Shown here piece by piece: positions 42,402 through 50,876 of a DNA stretch of 64,000 nucleotides (positions are counted from its first letter, which is position 1; each line of letters begins with the position of its first letter). The stretch is taken from NCBI RefSeq assembly GCF_020166515.1, contig NZ_JAINZT010000005.1:434001-498000 (forward strand), in the 5' to 3' direction. The position numbers and the translations under genes are program-made. Source of the stretch: Robertkochia flava (GTDB taxonomy: Bacteria; Bacteroidota; Bacteroidia; Flavobacteriales; Flavobacteriaceae). Under the pieces are notes generated by a model. It made no database searches. It was not told the DNA's origin and saw nothing but the letters and a program-made list of their open reading frames with translations.

Positions 42402-44182
42402 ATCTCCAGATCGAGTTCCTTTCGGAGGAAATCGAGTGCCGGATTTTTTTCACGCATCTTCTGGTACTTTTCCATAGGCGTAAATGCATATTGTTTCTCG
42501 GTTTGCTCGTTTACTTCGACTTCCAGTTCAATGTAGTAATTGTTAAGCGTTTTTTTGAGGTATTCCATTAAAGGATACTGATCCCTTTCCACCTCTTTTT
42601 TCATGGTGTCGTTTGGAAGCTCTATGCGTATGCGTTCTTCGTTCGCAAGTTTTGGGATGTCAGATGCAAGGGCCGAACTCAGGATCTTTTTCCCTTCTTT
42701 GTCTATTTCATCCACATAAGTATTCCAGGCTTCCTGCATGGCTTTCTCAGTGAAGGGTTCCCGGGGTAGATTTTCGGTGTCGGGAACGAGATCTTTTTTA
42801 GCCCGTTCATGTGCTTTTTTTGCCTGGATACTGGATAGGGATAGTCCTGAAACTTTTTTAGTTCCCAGGTCCAGTTTTTTAGGTTTTGGTTTATCGGCTA
42901 CGGCAACCTCAGTTTGTGTTGCTGTTTGTTGCTGTTCCTGCATTACAGTGGGAACGGGAGCGGGGGTATGGGCAGGAGCCGGCTTTTGCTGTGCTACTTC
43001 ATTTTGCTGAAACGCAGGAGTAGTCACCGGGGTTTTCTCTGAGCCGTTAACCGTTTTGGGAGTCCCTTCCTTTAATTTGTAATGGGAGGGAGGGATGATG
43101 AAGCTACCGGACTTTTTTTTTTCTCCATCAAAATTGATAGAGGCTAATTGCATCAGGCAAAGTTCCACGTGCAATCTTTGGTTATTGCTGTTTCGGTATT
43201 CAAAATCGCAGGTGTTGGCCAGATCCAGGGCCTTCATCAAAAAGTCGGCCGGGCATTTCCGGCTTTGCTCCAGGTACTTTTGCTTTGAATCTTCCCCAAC
43301 TTCCAGCAGTGCTATGGTCGCTTCATTCTTACATACGATAAGGTCTCTGAAATGCGAGCTTAGTCCGGAGATAAAATGATGACCATCAAATCCTAAGGAA
43401 AGGAGGTGGTTGAAGCGTATCAGAAGGTCCGGGATATTGTTTTCCAGCAGCATATCTATTACCTCCATGTACGTCTGGTAATCCAGTACATTGAGATTTT
43501 CGGTCACTGCCTGCCTGGTGAGCTCGCTTCCGGAGAAACTCACTACCCTGTCAAAAATAGAAAGGGCATCCCGCATGGCACCGTCTGCTTTCTGAGCAAT
43601 AATGTGCAGGGCATCTTCCTCTGCCTGGATACCTTGATTTTCGGCTATGTATTTAAGGTATTCCCTTGCGTCGGTAACGGTAATACGTTTAAAGTCGAAA
43701 ATCTGGCATCTGGAGAGGATGGTGGGTATGATCTTGTGTTTCTCGGTGGTTGCCAGGATAAAAATGGCATGCTTTGGCGGCTCTTCAAGGGTTTTTAGGA
43801 AAGCATTGAAGGCGGAGGTAGACAACATATGCACCTCATCGATGATGTATACCTTGTATTTTCCTGTTTGTGGAGGAATGCGCACCTGGTCGATAAGACT
43901 TCGAATATCATCAACTGAGTTATTGGATGCGGCATCCAGCTCAAAAATATTGAAGGCGAAATCCTCGTCTTCACTTTCCGTACCATCCTGATTGATCATT
44001 TTGGCCAGTATGCGGGCACAGGTCGTCTTACCAACTCCCCTGGGGCCACAAAACAATAAGGCCTGGGCCAGATGATTGTTCTCTATGGCATTGAGCAGGG
44101 TATTGGTAATGGCCTGTTGTCCTACGACATCTTTAAAGGTCTTAGGCCTGTATTTTCGGGCTGATACGACAAAGTGTTCCAT
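42398..44182 (-). CDS. dnaX: DNA polymerase III subunit gamma/tau
   Basis: Clamp-loader ATPase, 594 residues. Walker A is FCGPRGVGKTTCARILAK, Walker B/DExH is YIIDEVHMLSTSAFNAFLKTLEEPP, sensor 1 is FILATTEKHKIIPTILSRCQIFDF. The usual Cys4 zinc module after Walker A is missing: KMINQDGTESEDEDFAFNIFELDAAS joins the two parts directly. Residues above about 355 are the tau tail, Pro/Gln-rich then conserved at the C terminus. An A10 run at codons 354-357 could yield gamma (see next entry). Start ATG at 44180-44182; a GTG one codon earlier is less likely. Confidence 0.95.
   Translation of the reverse strand: MEHFVVSARKYRPKTFKDVVGQQAITNTLLNAIENNHLAQALLFCGPRGVGKTTCARILAKMINQDGTESEDEDFAFNIFELDAASNNSVDDIRSLIDQVRIPPQTGKYKVYIIDEVHMLSTSAFNAFLKTLEEPPKHAIFILATTEKHKIIPTILSRCQIFDFKRITVTDAREYLKYIAENQGIQAEEDALHIIAQKADGAMRDALSIFDRVVSFSGSELTRQAVTENLNVLDYQTYMEVIDMLLENNIPDLLIRFNHLLSLGFDGHHFISGLSSHFRDLIVCKNEATIALLEVGEDSKQKYLEQSRKCPADFLMKALDLANTCDFEYRNSNNQRLHVELCLMQLASINFDGEKKKSGSFIIPPSHYKLKEGTPKTVNGSEKTPVTTPAFQQNEVAQQKPAPAHTPAPVPTVMQEQQQTATQTEVAVADKPKPKKLDLGTKKVSGLSLSSIQAKKAHERAKKDLVPDTENLPREPFTEKAMQEAWNTYVDEIDKEGKKILSSALASDIPKLANEERIRIELPNDTMKKEVERDQYPLMEYLKKTLNNYYIELEVEVNEQTEKQYAFTPMEKYQKMREKNPALDFLRKELDLEI
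43113..43122 (-). promoter_or_regulatory. A10 slippery site in dnaX (candidate gamma-producing frameshift)
   Basis: On the minus strand the codons GAA-AAA-AAA-AAG (E354 to K357) contain ten consecutive A. Slippage by -1 gives GAA-AAA-AAA-AAA-GTC-CGG-TAG, i.e. termination after two extra residues, for a 359-residue gamma-like product that keeps domains I-III. The location at the domain III / tau tail border is as in dnaX genes that make gamma by slippage. Confidence 0.7.
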
Positions 44183-44270
44183 CACAGCAAAGATAAAAAT
44201 TGCGATTTAAAATGAATTTAATTCCGATGCTATTTGCATTTAATTATTAACAACCTTCGTTAAAAAGACT

Positions 44271-44278
44271 TACTTTTG
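44271..44278 (+). promoter_or_regulatory. -7 element TACTTTTG of rnpB
   Basis: Matches TAnnTTTG and lies just upstream of the P1 stem of the RNase P RNA. The transcript would start within the next few bases, consistent with the RNA 5' end. Confidence 0.75.
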
Positions 44279-44280
44279 CC

Positions 44281-44575
44281 CGGCAGGTCACCCTATCGTT
44301 CCGATTTATCGGGAAGGAAAGTCCGGACACCGTAGCGCGGCATAGCGGCTAACAGCCGTCCGTTGTAAAACGAGGACCAGTGCAACAGAAAGAATGTACA
44401 GGTAATGCTGTAGTGAAATCAGGTAAACTCTATGCGGTGAAACGCCATGTATACCAGTGCTTGAGGATTGCGCGTCCGATGCTGGAGGGTAGGCGGCTAG
44501 ATCCTGTTAGTAATAACAGGGCCAGATAAATGATAGGGACCCTTATGGGCACAGAATCCGGCTTATGACCTGCTT
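44281..44575 (+). ncRNA. rnpB: RNase P RNA (bacterial class A)
   Basis: Catalytic RNA of RNase P, which makes tRNA 5' ends. Visible landmarks: P1 formed by GCAGGTC (44283-44289) and GACCTGC (44567-44573); CCCTATC pairing with GATAGGG; the P4 5' strand GGAAGGAAAGTCCGGAC; the universal ACAGAAA; and the P4 3' strand ACAGAATCCGGCTTATG. A T-run follows P1. Ends are estimated from P1. Confidence 0.95.
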
Positions 44576-44579
44576 TTTT

Positions 44580-45143
44580 TTATGCTTCCGTATCCTCTTC
44601 CTCCTCCGGGTTTTCGAAAAAACTGAATACACTCCCACCATACCTCCTGGAATCTGAAAAGTGCGGGTCTTTGCTGAGATCGGTATGCTTGGAATGCTCC
44701 ACAACCAACATGCCTCCGGGAAGCAGCAGTGCTCTGTCAAAGGCGATCTGTGGTATTTTTAACATGTCTTCCTCCGGCATGTCATATGGAGGATCAGCGA
44801 AAATCAGATCCACTTTTAATAAGGTTCTTTCCAGAAATTTAAAGACATCAGAGCGTACGGTTTTTATGTTCATATCCAGTTCCTGAGAAGTTTTGGAGAT
44901 AAATTGTACGCATCCCGGATGGCTGTCTACTGCAGTGATGTCTGTACATCCGCGGCTGGCCAGTTCATAGCTGATGTTTCCGGTGCCTGAGAACAGGTCG
45001 ATCACAGTGAGCTCATCCAGGTAGTAATGGTTGTTGAGCACGTTGAAAAGCGCCTCCTTCGCAAAGTCGGTGGTGGGGCGCACCGGAAGCTTTTTAGGGG
45101 CGACAAGTCGCTTGGATTTATGTTTACCGGAAATGATTCGCAT
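44580..45143 (-). CDS. rsmD: 16S rRNA (guanine-966-N2)-methyltransferase
   Basis: 187 residues. MRIISGKHKSKRL start, VRPTTDFAKEALFNVL, SAM site VIDLFSGTGNISYELASRG and the catalytic motif FADPPYDMP (DPPY). Complete. Its ATG overlaps the DUF3822 stop as TAATG, so both are coupled. Ends two bases after the rnpB T-run on the opposite strand. Confidence 0.95.
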   Translation of the reverse strand: MRIISGKHKSKRLVAPKKLPVRPTTDFAKEALFNVLNNHYYLDELTVIDLFSGTGNISYELASRGCTDITAVDSHPGCVQFISKTSQELDMNIKTVRSDVFKFLERTLLKVDLIFADPPYDMPEEDMLKIPQIAFDRALLLPGGMLVVEHSKHTDLSKDPHFSDSRRYGGSVFSFFENPEEEEDTEA

Positions 45144-45973
45144 TAAAAACTGTTTAGAAGGACCAGGTTGGTTTGCTTATCCATATGCTGCAGGTGGTCT
45201 GCCATAAGCGTAGGGTTATGGCTATCACCCAATGATACCTTTCTGATATAGGTGTATGCTATATTGTAAAGTCCGTCGCCTTCCTGGATGTCGCCAAGAA
45301 GATGGAGCTCGGTTTCCTCCCGGTTCAAATCGAGTTGTTCGAAAATATACAAGAGGTAATAAATAAAATCTTCGCGGGTCTGATATGAAAAACTGTTGTG
45401 CAGTAGTAATTTTTTATCCGAAAGCACTACCACATCAAAATGGGTTCTTCCCACCTGTACAAATACCTTGTGATTATCTCCGCCTTTGAACCTGTTCAAC
45501 AGCGTCTCCACTAAGATGGTAGAGGCGTGTTTGTATTCGAAACTGCCGAAGCGGTCAAAAATAAAGTTGTTTACATTGGTAAAGGGCACATAAACATTGA
45601 ACATATCGTGGCTCTTGATCTCATCAAAACTGATATAATCGGTTTCCAGGATCTTTACGCTGTACTTCAGGTAGTCAGACAGGTTGCTCTCATTAAAAAG
45701 GGCCCTGGGTACAAAGGTCGATAGTTCGTTATCGTGGATAACCTTTACCTCCTTGAAATCGGTGGAGGCCAGCGCGTCTTCCTCGAGTAAACGGCGAAGT
45801 TCCTCTACGAGGCTTTCGGCATTGGCAGGCTGTTCGAAGTAGCGGTGTTCCAGTGCGGTAATCCGTTCCTTAGCCGTGTCGCGTATACAAAAAGAAAGTC
45901 CACTCAAGCTAACCTGAATGGACAATTCTTTTAATGATGTATCTATGATGTTAGTCGTCTTTCTTTGTGTCAT
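45143..45973 (-). CDS. DUF3822 family protein
   Basis: 276 residues of a Bacteroidota-specific family (RFKGGDNHKVFVQVGRTHFDVVVLSDKKLLLHNSFSYQTREDFIYYLLYIFEQLDLN), with an actin/ribonuclease H-like pattern in the middle. Function unknown. I start it at ATG 45971-45973 (MTQRKTTNIIDTSLKELSIQ), seven codons inside the open frame, because upstream residues are not conserved; it overlaps the preceding gene by 23 bases. Coupled to rsmD. Confidence 0.85.
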   Translation of the reverse strand: MTQRKTTNIIDTSLKELSIQVSLSGLSFCIRDTAKERITALEHRYFEQPANAESLVEELRRLLEEDALASTDFKEVKVIHDNELSTFVPRALFNESNLSDYLKYSVKILETDYISFDEIKSHDMFNVYVPFTNVNNFIFDRFGSFEYKHASTILVETLLNRFKGGDNHKVFVQVGRTHFDVVVLSDKKLLLHNSFSYQTREDFIYYLLYIFEQLDLNREETELHLLGDIQEGDGLYNIAYTYIRKVSLGDSHNPTLMADHLQHMDKQTNLVLLNSF

Positions 45974-46598
45974 AGTATGGAGGCCAGTTACCACTTGTAC
46001 TTACATCTGTAAGACTTCCCACTTTGATCTCGTTTCCGTTAACCTCTTCCACGTCGATCATGGTGTTTTCCTGTTCTACAAGATAATCGGGCTGATCGTA
46101 AAGAAGAACATCCTTGGCAACTTTTGCTTCAAAAACCGGAGCTTTATATCCGTTTTTATCAAGGATATCCGTTTTCATTTCGAACTTGGCATTGTTTTGT
46201 GCGAAAGGCACCTCGGCCAGGTTCTTGTAATTACGGGTTTTGAAAAGTGAGTCTTTTACCGCTTTAAATCCTAAGGTATCAACCACCACGGTATCAACCG
46301 GCATGTCGATACGATAGGTGCGGTTATATCTCATAAAAGAAGAATCTCTTTTCTCCAGGATTACAAATTGTGCAGTATCAATAAAGGAGATCAGTTGATC
46401 AAAATTGTTGGCATACGCATTGTGAATACTACGATGAGCTTCCTGAGCATCTCGAATGCTCTTTAATTTCTCAATAGTAGCCATATAACGCTGCTGCTTA
46501 ACTTTGTCAAATTTGATTGGCTCCATTACCGAATTGTAGATCTGGTAAGCAAAAAATATACTTAAAGCCCAAAGAACAATTTGTATTACTGTCTTCAT
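45951..46598 (-). CDS. Conserved flavobacterial membrane-anchored protein
   Basis: 215 residues: one N-terminal transmembrane helix (TVIQIVLWALSIFFAYQIYNSVM), then a helical KLKSIRDAQEAHRSIHNAYANNFDQLISFID segment resembling the pseudopilin-like start of many Bacteroidota proteins, then beta-rich sequence. No known function or catalytic motif. First gene of the row with DUF3822 and rsmD. Confidence 0.8.
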   Translation of the reverse strand: MKTVIQIVLWALSIFFAYQIYNSVMEPIKFDKVKQQRYMATIEKLKSIRDAQEAHRSIHNAYANNFDQLISFIDTAQFVILEKRDSSFMRYNRTYRIDMPVDTVVVDTLGFKAVKDSLFKTRNYKNLAEVPFAQNNAKFEMKTDILDKNGYKAPVFEAKVAKDVLLYDQPDYLVEQENTMIDVEEVNGNEIKVGSLTDVSTSGNWPPYYDTKKDD

Positions 46599-46682
46599 TT
46601 TTTGTATTTTGTGTTAGAGTGCTTTTACGCAAATCTACAATTTTTTTTCTTTCACGAAAGACTGAGCCTTAAAAAACATTCC

Positions 46683-46690
46683 TATTTTTG
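46683..46690 (+). promoter_or_regulatory. -7 element TATTTTTG of the helicase gene
   Basis: Matches TAnnTTTG, 17 bases before the ATG at 46708. No confident -33 element. Confidence 0.6.
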
Positions 46691-46707
46691 GGCAAGAACC
46701 GGACTTC

Positions 46708-48132
46708 ATGGATGCTACTTCTTTTTACAAATTAATCAAGGAAAAATTCCCTCATCAACCTACCCTGAAGCAAGATGTTGTCTTACAGCAACTTTCCGAT
46801 TTTATCTTCTCTCAGGACACGAATGAGGTTTTTGTACTTAAGGGGTATGCCGGTACCGGAAAGACCACTATTATCGGAGCTGTGGTAACGAATTTATGGA
46901 AGGCTTTAAAAAAATCTGTGTTGCTCGCCCCAACGGGGAGGGCTGCCAAGGTAATCACCAATTATTCCGGCCGAACGGCTAATACCATTCATAAACATAT
47001 TTATTTTCCCCGCAAGCAAAAAGGTGGTGGCGTCAAGTTCGTGCTGTCGCCAAACAAGCACCGGGATACGGTGTTTATCGTTGATGAAGCCTCGATGATT
47101 CCCGATGCACCTTCAGACTCTAAGCTTTTTGAGAACGGCTCTTTACTGGACGACCTTATAATGTATGTGTATTCAGGTCATAATTGCAAATTGGTGCTCA
47201 TTGGCGATACGGCTCAGTTGCCTCCCGTAAATCTAGATCTTAGTCCGGCACTGAGTGAGAGCACCCTGGAGATGAATTACAATAAGACGGTGCGTAAAAT
47301 GGAGCTGGATGAAGTGGTACGCCAGCAATTGAACTCCGGGATTCTCTTTAACGCAACCAATTTAAGGGAGCAATTGCAATCGGATTACTTTGACCATTTT
47401 CAGTTTCGGGTACAGGGTTTTCCGGATATCGTGCGCCTGGTGGACGGATACGAAATCCAGGAGGCTATAGACAGGTCTTTCAGTGAATACGGAAGGGAAG
47501 ATACCGCTATCATTGTCCGCTCCAACAAGCGCGCCAACCTTTATAATCAGCAGATCAGGGGACGTATCCTCTTTCTTGAGAACGAGTTGGCCACCGGGGA
47601 TTTCGTGATGGTGGTACGTAATAATTACTTCTGGATAAAGGCCAGTTCTGAGGCCGGATTTATTGCAAATGGTGATATCCTGGAGGTTCTGGAGATCTTT
47701 GCCATTAAGGAGTTGTATGGTTTCCGTTTTGCAGAGGTTAAGGTGCAGATGGTGGATTACCCGAAAATGAAACCTTTCGAAACCGTCCTGATGCTTGATA
47801 CTATCCATGCCGAATCGCCGGCTTTGCCCTATGAAGACGGCAACAGGCTTTACCAGGAAGTGATGAAAGATTATCAGGATGAAACCTCGAATTACCGGAA
47901 ATTCATGAAGGTGAAGAATAACAATTACTTCAATGCCCTGCAGGTTAAGTTTTCCTATGCAATCACCTGTCATAAAAGCCAGGGAGGACAGTGGAAAAAC
48001 GTTTTTATAGAGCAACCCTTCTTGCCTAACGGGATCGATAGGGACTACCTCCGCTGGTTGTACACCGCGGTGACCAGGGCAAGTGAAAATCTTTACCTTA
48101 TCGGGTTTAAGGATGAGTTTTTTGAGGAATAA
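46708..48132 (+). CDS. RecD-like superfamily 1 helicase
   Basis: 474 residues. Walker A is LKGYAGTGKTTIIGAVV, Walker B is FIVDEASMIPD, motif III is LIGDTAQLPPVN, and the C-terminal UvrD-like motifs SYAITCHKSQGGQW and RWLYTAVTRASENLYLIGF complete the SF1B helicase. There is no N-terminal RecD2 extension. Likely a 5'-3' DNA helicase in repair; single-gene unit. Confidence 0.92.
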   Translation: MDATSFYKLIKEKFPHQPTLKQDVVLQQLSDFIFSQDTNEVFVLKGYAGTGKTTIIGAVVTNLWKALKKSVLLAPTGRAAKVITNYSGRTANTIHKHIYFPRKQKGGGVKFVLSPNKHRDTVFIVDEASMIPDAPSDSKLFENGSLLDDLIMYVYSGHNCKLVLIGDTAQLPPVNLDLSPALSESTLEMNYNKTVRKMELDEVVRQQLNSGILFNATNLREQLQSDYFDHFQFRVQGFPDIVRLVDGYEIQEAIDRSFSEYGREDTAIIVRSNKRANLYNQQIRGRILFLENELATGDFVMVVRNNYFWIKASSEAGFIANGDILEVLEIFAIKELYGFRFAEVKVQMVDYPKMKPFETVLMLDTIHAESPALPYEDGNRLYQEVMKDYQDETSNYRKFMKVKNNNYFNALQVKFSYAITCHKSQGGQWKNVFIEQPFLPNGIDRDYLRWLYTAVTRASENLYLIGFKDEFFEE

Positions 48133-48198
48133 TACGTTATCTCAATATTTCATACCTTTAGTAGGGTGATGTAACATGCTCAAAAAAAGGTTATTCCT

Positions 48199-48771
48199 AT
48201 GGACTCTTCCCTGATTATAAGTTTATTTCTGGGAATCGGTCTGGCTGCGGCTACCGGTTTCCGGGTGTTTCTCCCCTTATTTGCTTTAAGCCTTACGGCA
48301 CATTTCGACTGGTGGTCTTTACACAGCCAGTGGGAGTGGCTGGGCAGTACCCCAGCCCTGGTGGCCCTGGGGGTTGCTATGCTGGCAGAACTCCTGGCGT
48401 ATTACATTCCCTGGGTTGATAATCTGCTCGATACCGCAGCGGTTCCCCTGGCAGGAATTGCGGGGACAGCTGTTATGGTAGCAACCATGGCCGATGTTTC
48501 TCCACTTATCACCTGGGCACTGGCTATTATTGCCGGTGGAGGAACAGCTGCCGCAGTTAAAGGGGCAACCGCCAGTACGCGTCTGGGTTCTTCGGTTACC
48601 ACAGCCGGCCTTGGTAATCCCATTGTGTCTACCATAGAAACATTCGCCGCGGTGGTAATGAGTGTGTTGTCTTTTGTGGCTCCGGTACTTGCCGGGATCG
48701 CTGCCCTGGTTTTACTGTTTTCCCTCTACTGGATATACAGAAAATTACGGCCCAGCCGGAGGCAATTGTAA
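48199..48771 (+). CDS. DUF4126 family membrane protein
   Basis: 190 residues, Ala/Gly-rich, about five transmembrane helices, with family motifs LAAATGFRVFLPLFALSLTAH and VKGATASTRLGSSVTTAGLGNPIVST. No function known. Located between the helicase and kdsB on the same strand; a separate promoter for kdsB lies at 48783. Confidence 0.88.
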   Translation: MDSSLIISLFLGIGLAAATGFRVFLPLFALSLTAHFDWWSLHSQWEWLGSTPALVALGVAMLAELLAYYIPWVDNLLDTAAVPLAGIAGTAVMVATMADVSPLITWALAIIAGGGTAAAVKGATASTRLGSSVTTAGLGNPIVSTIETFAAVVMSVLSFVAPVLAGIAALVLLFSLYWIYRKLRPSRRQL

Positions 48772-48782
48772 GGGATATGCCG

Positions 48783-48790
48783 TACATTTG
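48783..48790 (+). promoter_or_regulatory. -7 element TACATTTG of kdsB
   Basis: Matches TAnnTTTG, 24 bases before the ATG at 48815, at the head of a tight five-gene run. Confidence 0.7.
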
Positions 48791-48814
48791 TAGGAGCTTT
48801 TTTAATAGCCAAAC

Positions 48815-49543
48815 ATGAAAGTAATAGCAATGATTCCGGCCCGTTACGCGGCCTCCCGTTTCCCGGGAAAACTCATGAAAGATCTTAAGGGTAAAACCGT
48901 AATTCTCAGAACCTATGAGGCCGCCCTGTCTACCGGGCTTTTCGACGAGGTTTATGTGGTTACCGATAGTGATATCATTTACAATGAGATCATCTCTAAC
49001 GGAGGAGTGGCCCTTATGAGTACAAAGGAACATGAATGCGGAAGCGATCGAATCGCAGAAGCCGTGGCTTCCATGGATGTTGATATAGTTGTGAATGTAC
49101 AGGGAGATGAGCCCTTTACAGAACGGGAAAGTCTTTCCGGATTAATAGATGTTTTTCATAAGGACCCGCGCCATGAGATTGCCCTGGCCTCTTTAATGAC
49201 CCCGCTGCATCAGTGGGAAGAAATTAAAGACCCCAATGTAGTAAAGGTGATCACCGACAGGAATGGTTTTGCGCTGTATTTTTCCAGGTCACCTATTCCA
49301 TACCCCCGCGATGAGAAAACAGGGGTTACCTATTTCAAGCACAAGGGCGTCTATGCTTTCAGGAAGCAGGCACTTATGGACTTTTCCCAATGGCCCATGC
49401 TTCCGCTGGAGGCTACAGAAAAGATCGAGGCGATCAGGTATCTGGAATACGGGAGAAAAATAAAAATGGTGGAAACCGGGGTTTCCGGAATAGAGATAGA
49501 TACTCCGGAAGACCTGGAGAAAGCGATTAAAGCATGGAAATAG
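48815..49543 (+). CDS. kdsB: 3-deoxy-manno-octulosonate cytidylyltransferase
   Basis: Activates Kdo to CMP-Kdo for [29 protein letters not shown] is the nucleotide loop, [28 protein letters not shown] contains the QGDEP motif, [11 protein letters not shown] and [12 protein letters not shown] follow. 242 residues, complete. It heads an operon with HAD, CatA-like, KdnB-like and PlsC-like genes (overlaps or gaps of at most 15 bases), all plausible envelope enzymes. Confidence 0.96.
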   Translation: MKVIAMIPARYAASRFPGKLMKDLKGKTVILRTYEAALSTGLFDEVYVVTDSDIIYNEIISNGGVALMSTKEHECGSDRIAEAVASMDVDIVVNVQGDEPFTERESLSGLIDVFHKDPRHEIALASLMTPLHQWEEIKDPNVVKVITDRNGFALYFSRSPIPYPRDEKTGVTYFKHKGVYAFRKQALMDFSQWPMLPLEATEKIEAIRYLEYGRKIKMVETGVSGIEIDTPEDLEKAIKAWK

Positions 49544-50232
49544 ATTACAGTAAGATTAAAGTAATCGGATTTGATGCCGATGATACCCTTTGGGTTAACG
49601 AAACCTATTTCAGGGATGCCGAGCATGAATTCGCAAGGCTTTTATCCGGTTATGAAACAGAGAATAAGATCGACCAGGAGCTTTTTAAAATGGAAATGAA
49701 AAACCTGGAGATCTATGGGTACGGGATCAAGGGATTTATGCTGTCTATGGTGGAAAGCGCCATTGACCTGTCCAACGGGAAAATAGATAACCAAACCCTT
49801 GGCAGGATCCTGGATATTGGGAAGCATATGATCACCCATCCGGTTGAACTTCTCGAAGGGGTTGAGGAGGTGCTTCATAAGCTCAGCGGAAAATATAGGT
49901 TGATTCTCCTAACCAAAGGCGATCTGCTTGACCAGGAAAGAAAGCTGGAAAAATCAGGATTGAGTGATTATTTTCATCATATCGAGGTGCTAAGTGATAA
50001 AAAGGAGGAGAATTACAAAAATCTTCTGGAACACCTGGAGATCCCCGTAGACCAATTCCTGATGATCGGCAATTCCCTGAAATCGGATGTGCTCCCGATC
50101 ATTAATATTGGCGCTCGTGCAATTCATGTTCCTTTTCATACCACCTGGGCACATGAATTGGTGAAGGATGAGGATAATAACGGGGGGTACCATACCATAG
50201 ATCGTCTTACGGAAGTGCTGGAGTTTTTATGA
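49534..50232 (+). CDS. HAD-family hydrolase
   Basis: 232 residues. Motif I is [13 protein letters not shown] (DxDxT), motif II is LILLTKGD, motif III/IV is [21 protein letters not shown]. This is the phosphatase type with a helical cap (YjjG/Gph-like) and not the tetrameric KdsC type. A sugar-phosphate or nucleotide substrate is possible. It overlaps kdsB by 10 bases and the next gene by four. Confidence 0.9.
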   Translation: MEIDYSKIKVIGFDADDTLWVNETYFRDAEHEFARLLSGYETENKIDQELFKMEMKNLEIYGYGIKGFMLSMVESAIDLSNGKIDNQTLGRILDIGKHMITHPVELLEGVEEVLHKLSGKYRLILLTKGDLLDQERKLEKSGLSDYFHHIEVLSDKKEENYKNLLEHLEIPVDQFLMIGNSLKSDVLPIINIGARAIHVPFHTTWAHELVKDEDNNGGYHTIDRLTEVLEFL

Positions 50233-50861
50233 GGTATAAGAAAATAGATATAGACTCCTGGAAGCGGAAACCGCATTATCTTTTCTTTAAGGATTTTGAT
50301 GAGCCTTTTTTCGGAGTCGCCTTTAATGTAAAGGTGGGTAAGGGCTATGAGTTCTGCAAGGAACACAATCGCTCTTTCTTTATTTATTATCTCTATGCAG
50401 TGCTTAAGGCGGTAAACGCAGTAAAAGAGTTCAGGTACAGGATCGTAGATGATGTCCCTGTGGTTTTTGATACGGTGAGTATTTCACCTACGGTTAAACG
50501 GGACGATGGAACTTTTGGATTCTCCTATATGGAGTATGCAGAAAGTTTTGCTGAATTTTATAAATTGGCGGAAATGGAAATGAAACGGGTTCGTGTCGGG
50601 AACGATCTTGTTCCCTCTGAAAATGATGCGGGAACCATTCATTTCTCGGCCCTTCCATGGCTGAAGTTCACTTCCTTGTCTCATGCCAGAAGTTTTCGTG
50701 AGAATGACAGCGTGCCGAAGATCTCGGTGGGAAAATTGTTTGAAGAGGGAGGAGCGCTGATGATGCCGGTTTCCGTACATGTAAATCATGCCCTGGCAGA
50801 CGGGGTACATGTGGGAAAGTTTGCTGAAGAATTTGAAGGGTTTTTGAATAAAGGGTATTAA
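50229..50861 (+). CDS. CatA-like O-acetyltransferase
   Basis: 210 residues of the chloramphenicol acetyltransferase fold. The catalytic His motif is present at the end: VHVNHALADGVHVGKFAEEF (HxxxDG). Other CAT features are FFIYYLYAVLKAVNA and FSALPWLKFTSLSH. Its position among envelope genes suggests acylation of a sugar, not antibiotic resistance; the CAT name refers to fold only. Starts with ATGA overlap to the HAD gene. Confidence 0.85.
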   Translation: MRYKKIDIDSWKRKPHYLFFKDFDEPFFGVAFNVKVGKGYEFCKEHNRSFFIYYLYAVLKAVNAVKEFRYRIVDDVPVVFDTVSISPTVKRDDGTFGFSYMEYAESFAEFYKLAEMEMKRVRVGNDLVPSENDAGTIHFSALPWLKFTSLSHARSFRENDSVPKISVGKLFEEGGALMMPVSVHVNHALADGVHVGKFAEEFEGFLNKGY

Positions 50862-50876
50862 AGAACAGACAGACTT

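Noticed and set aside
50229-50861. Chloramphenicol resistance gene
   Set aside because: Only the fold and the HxxxDG motif agree; the gene sits in a kdsB envelope operon, so acylation of a cell component is likelier.
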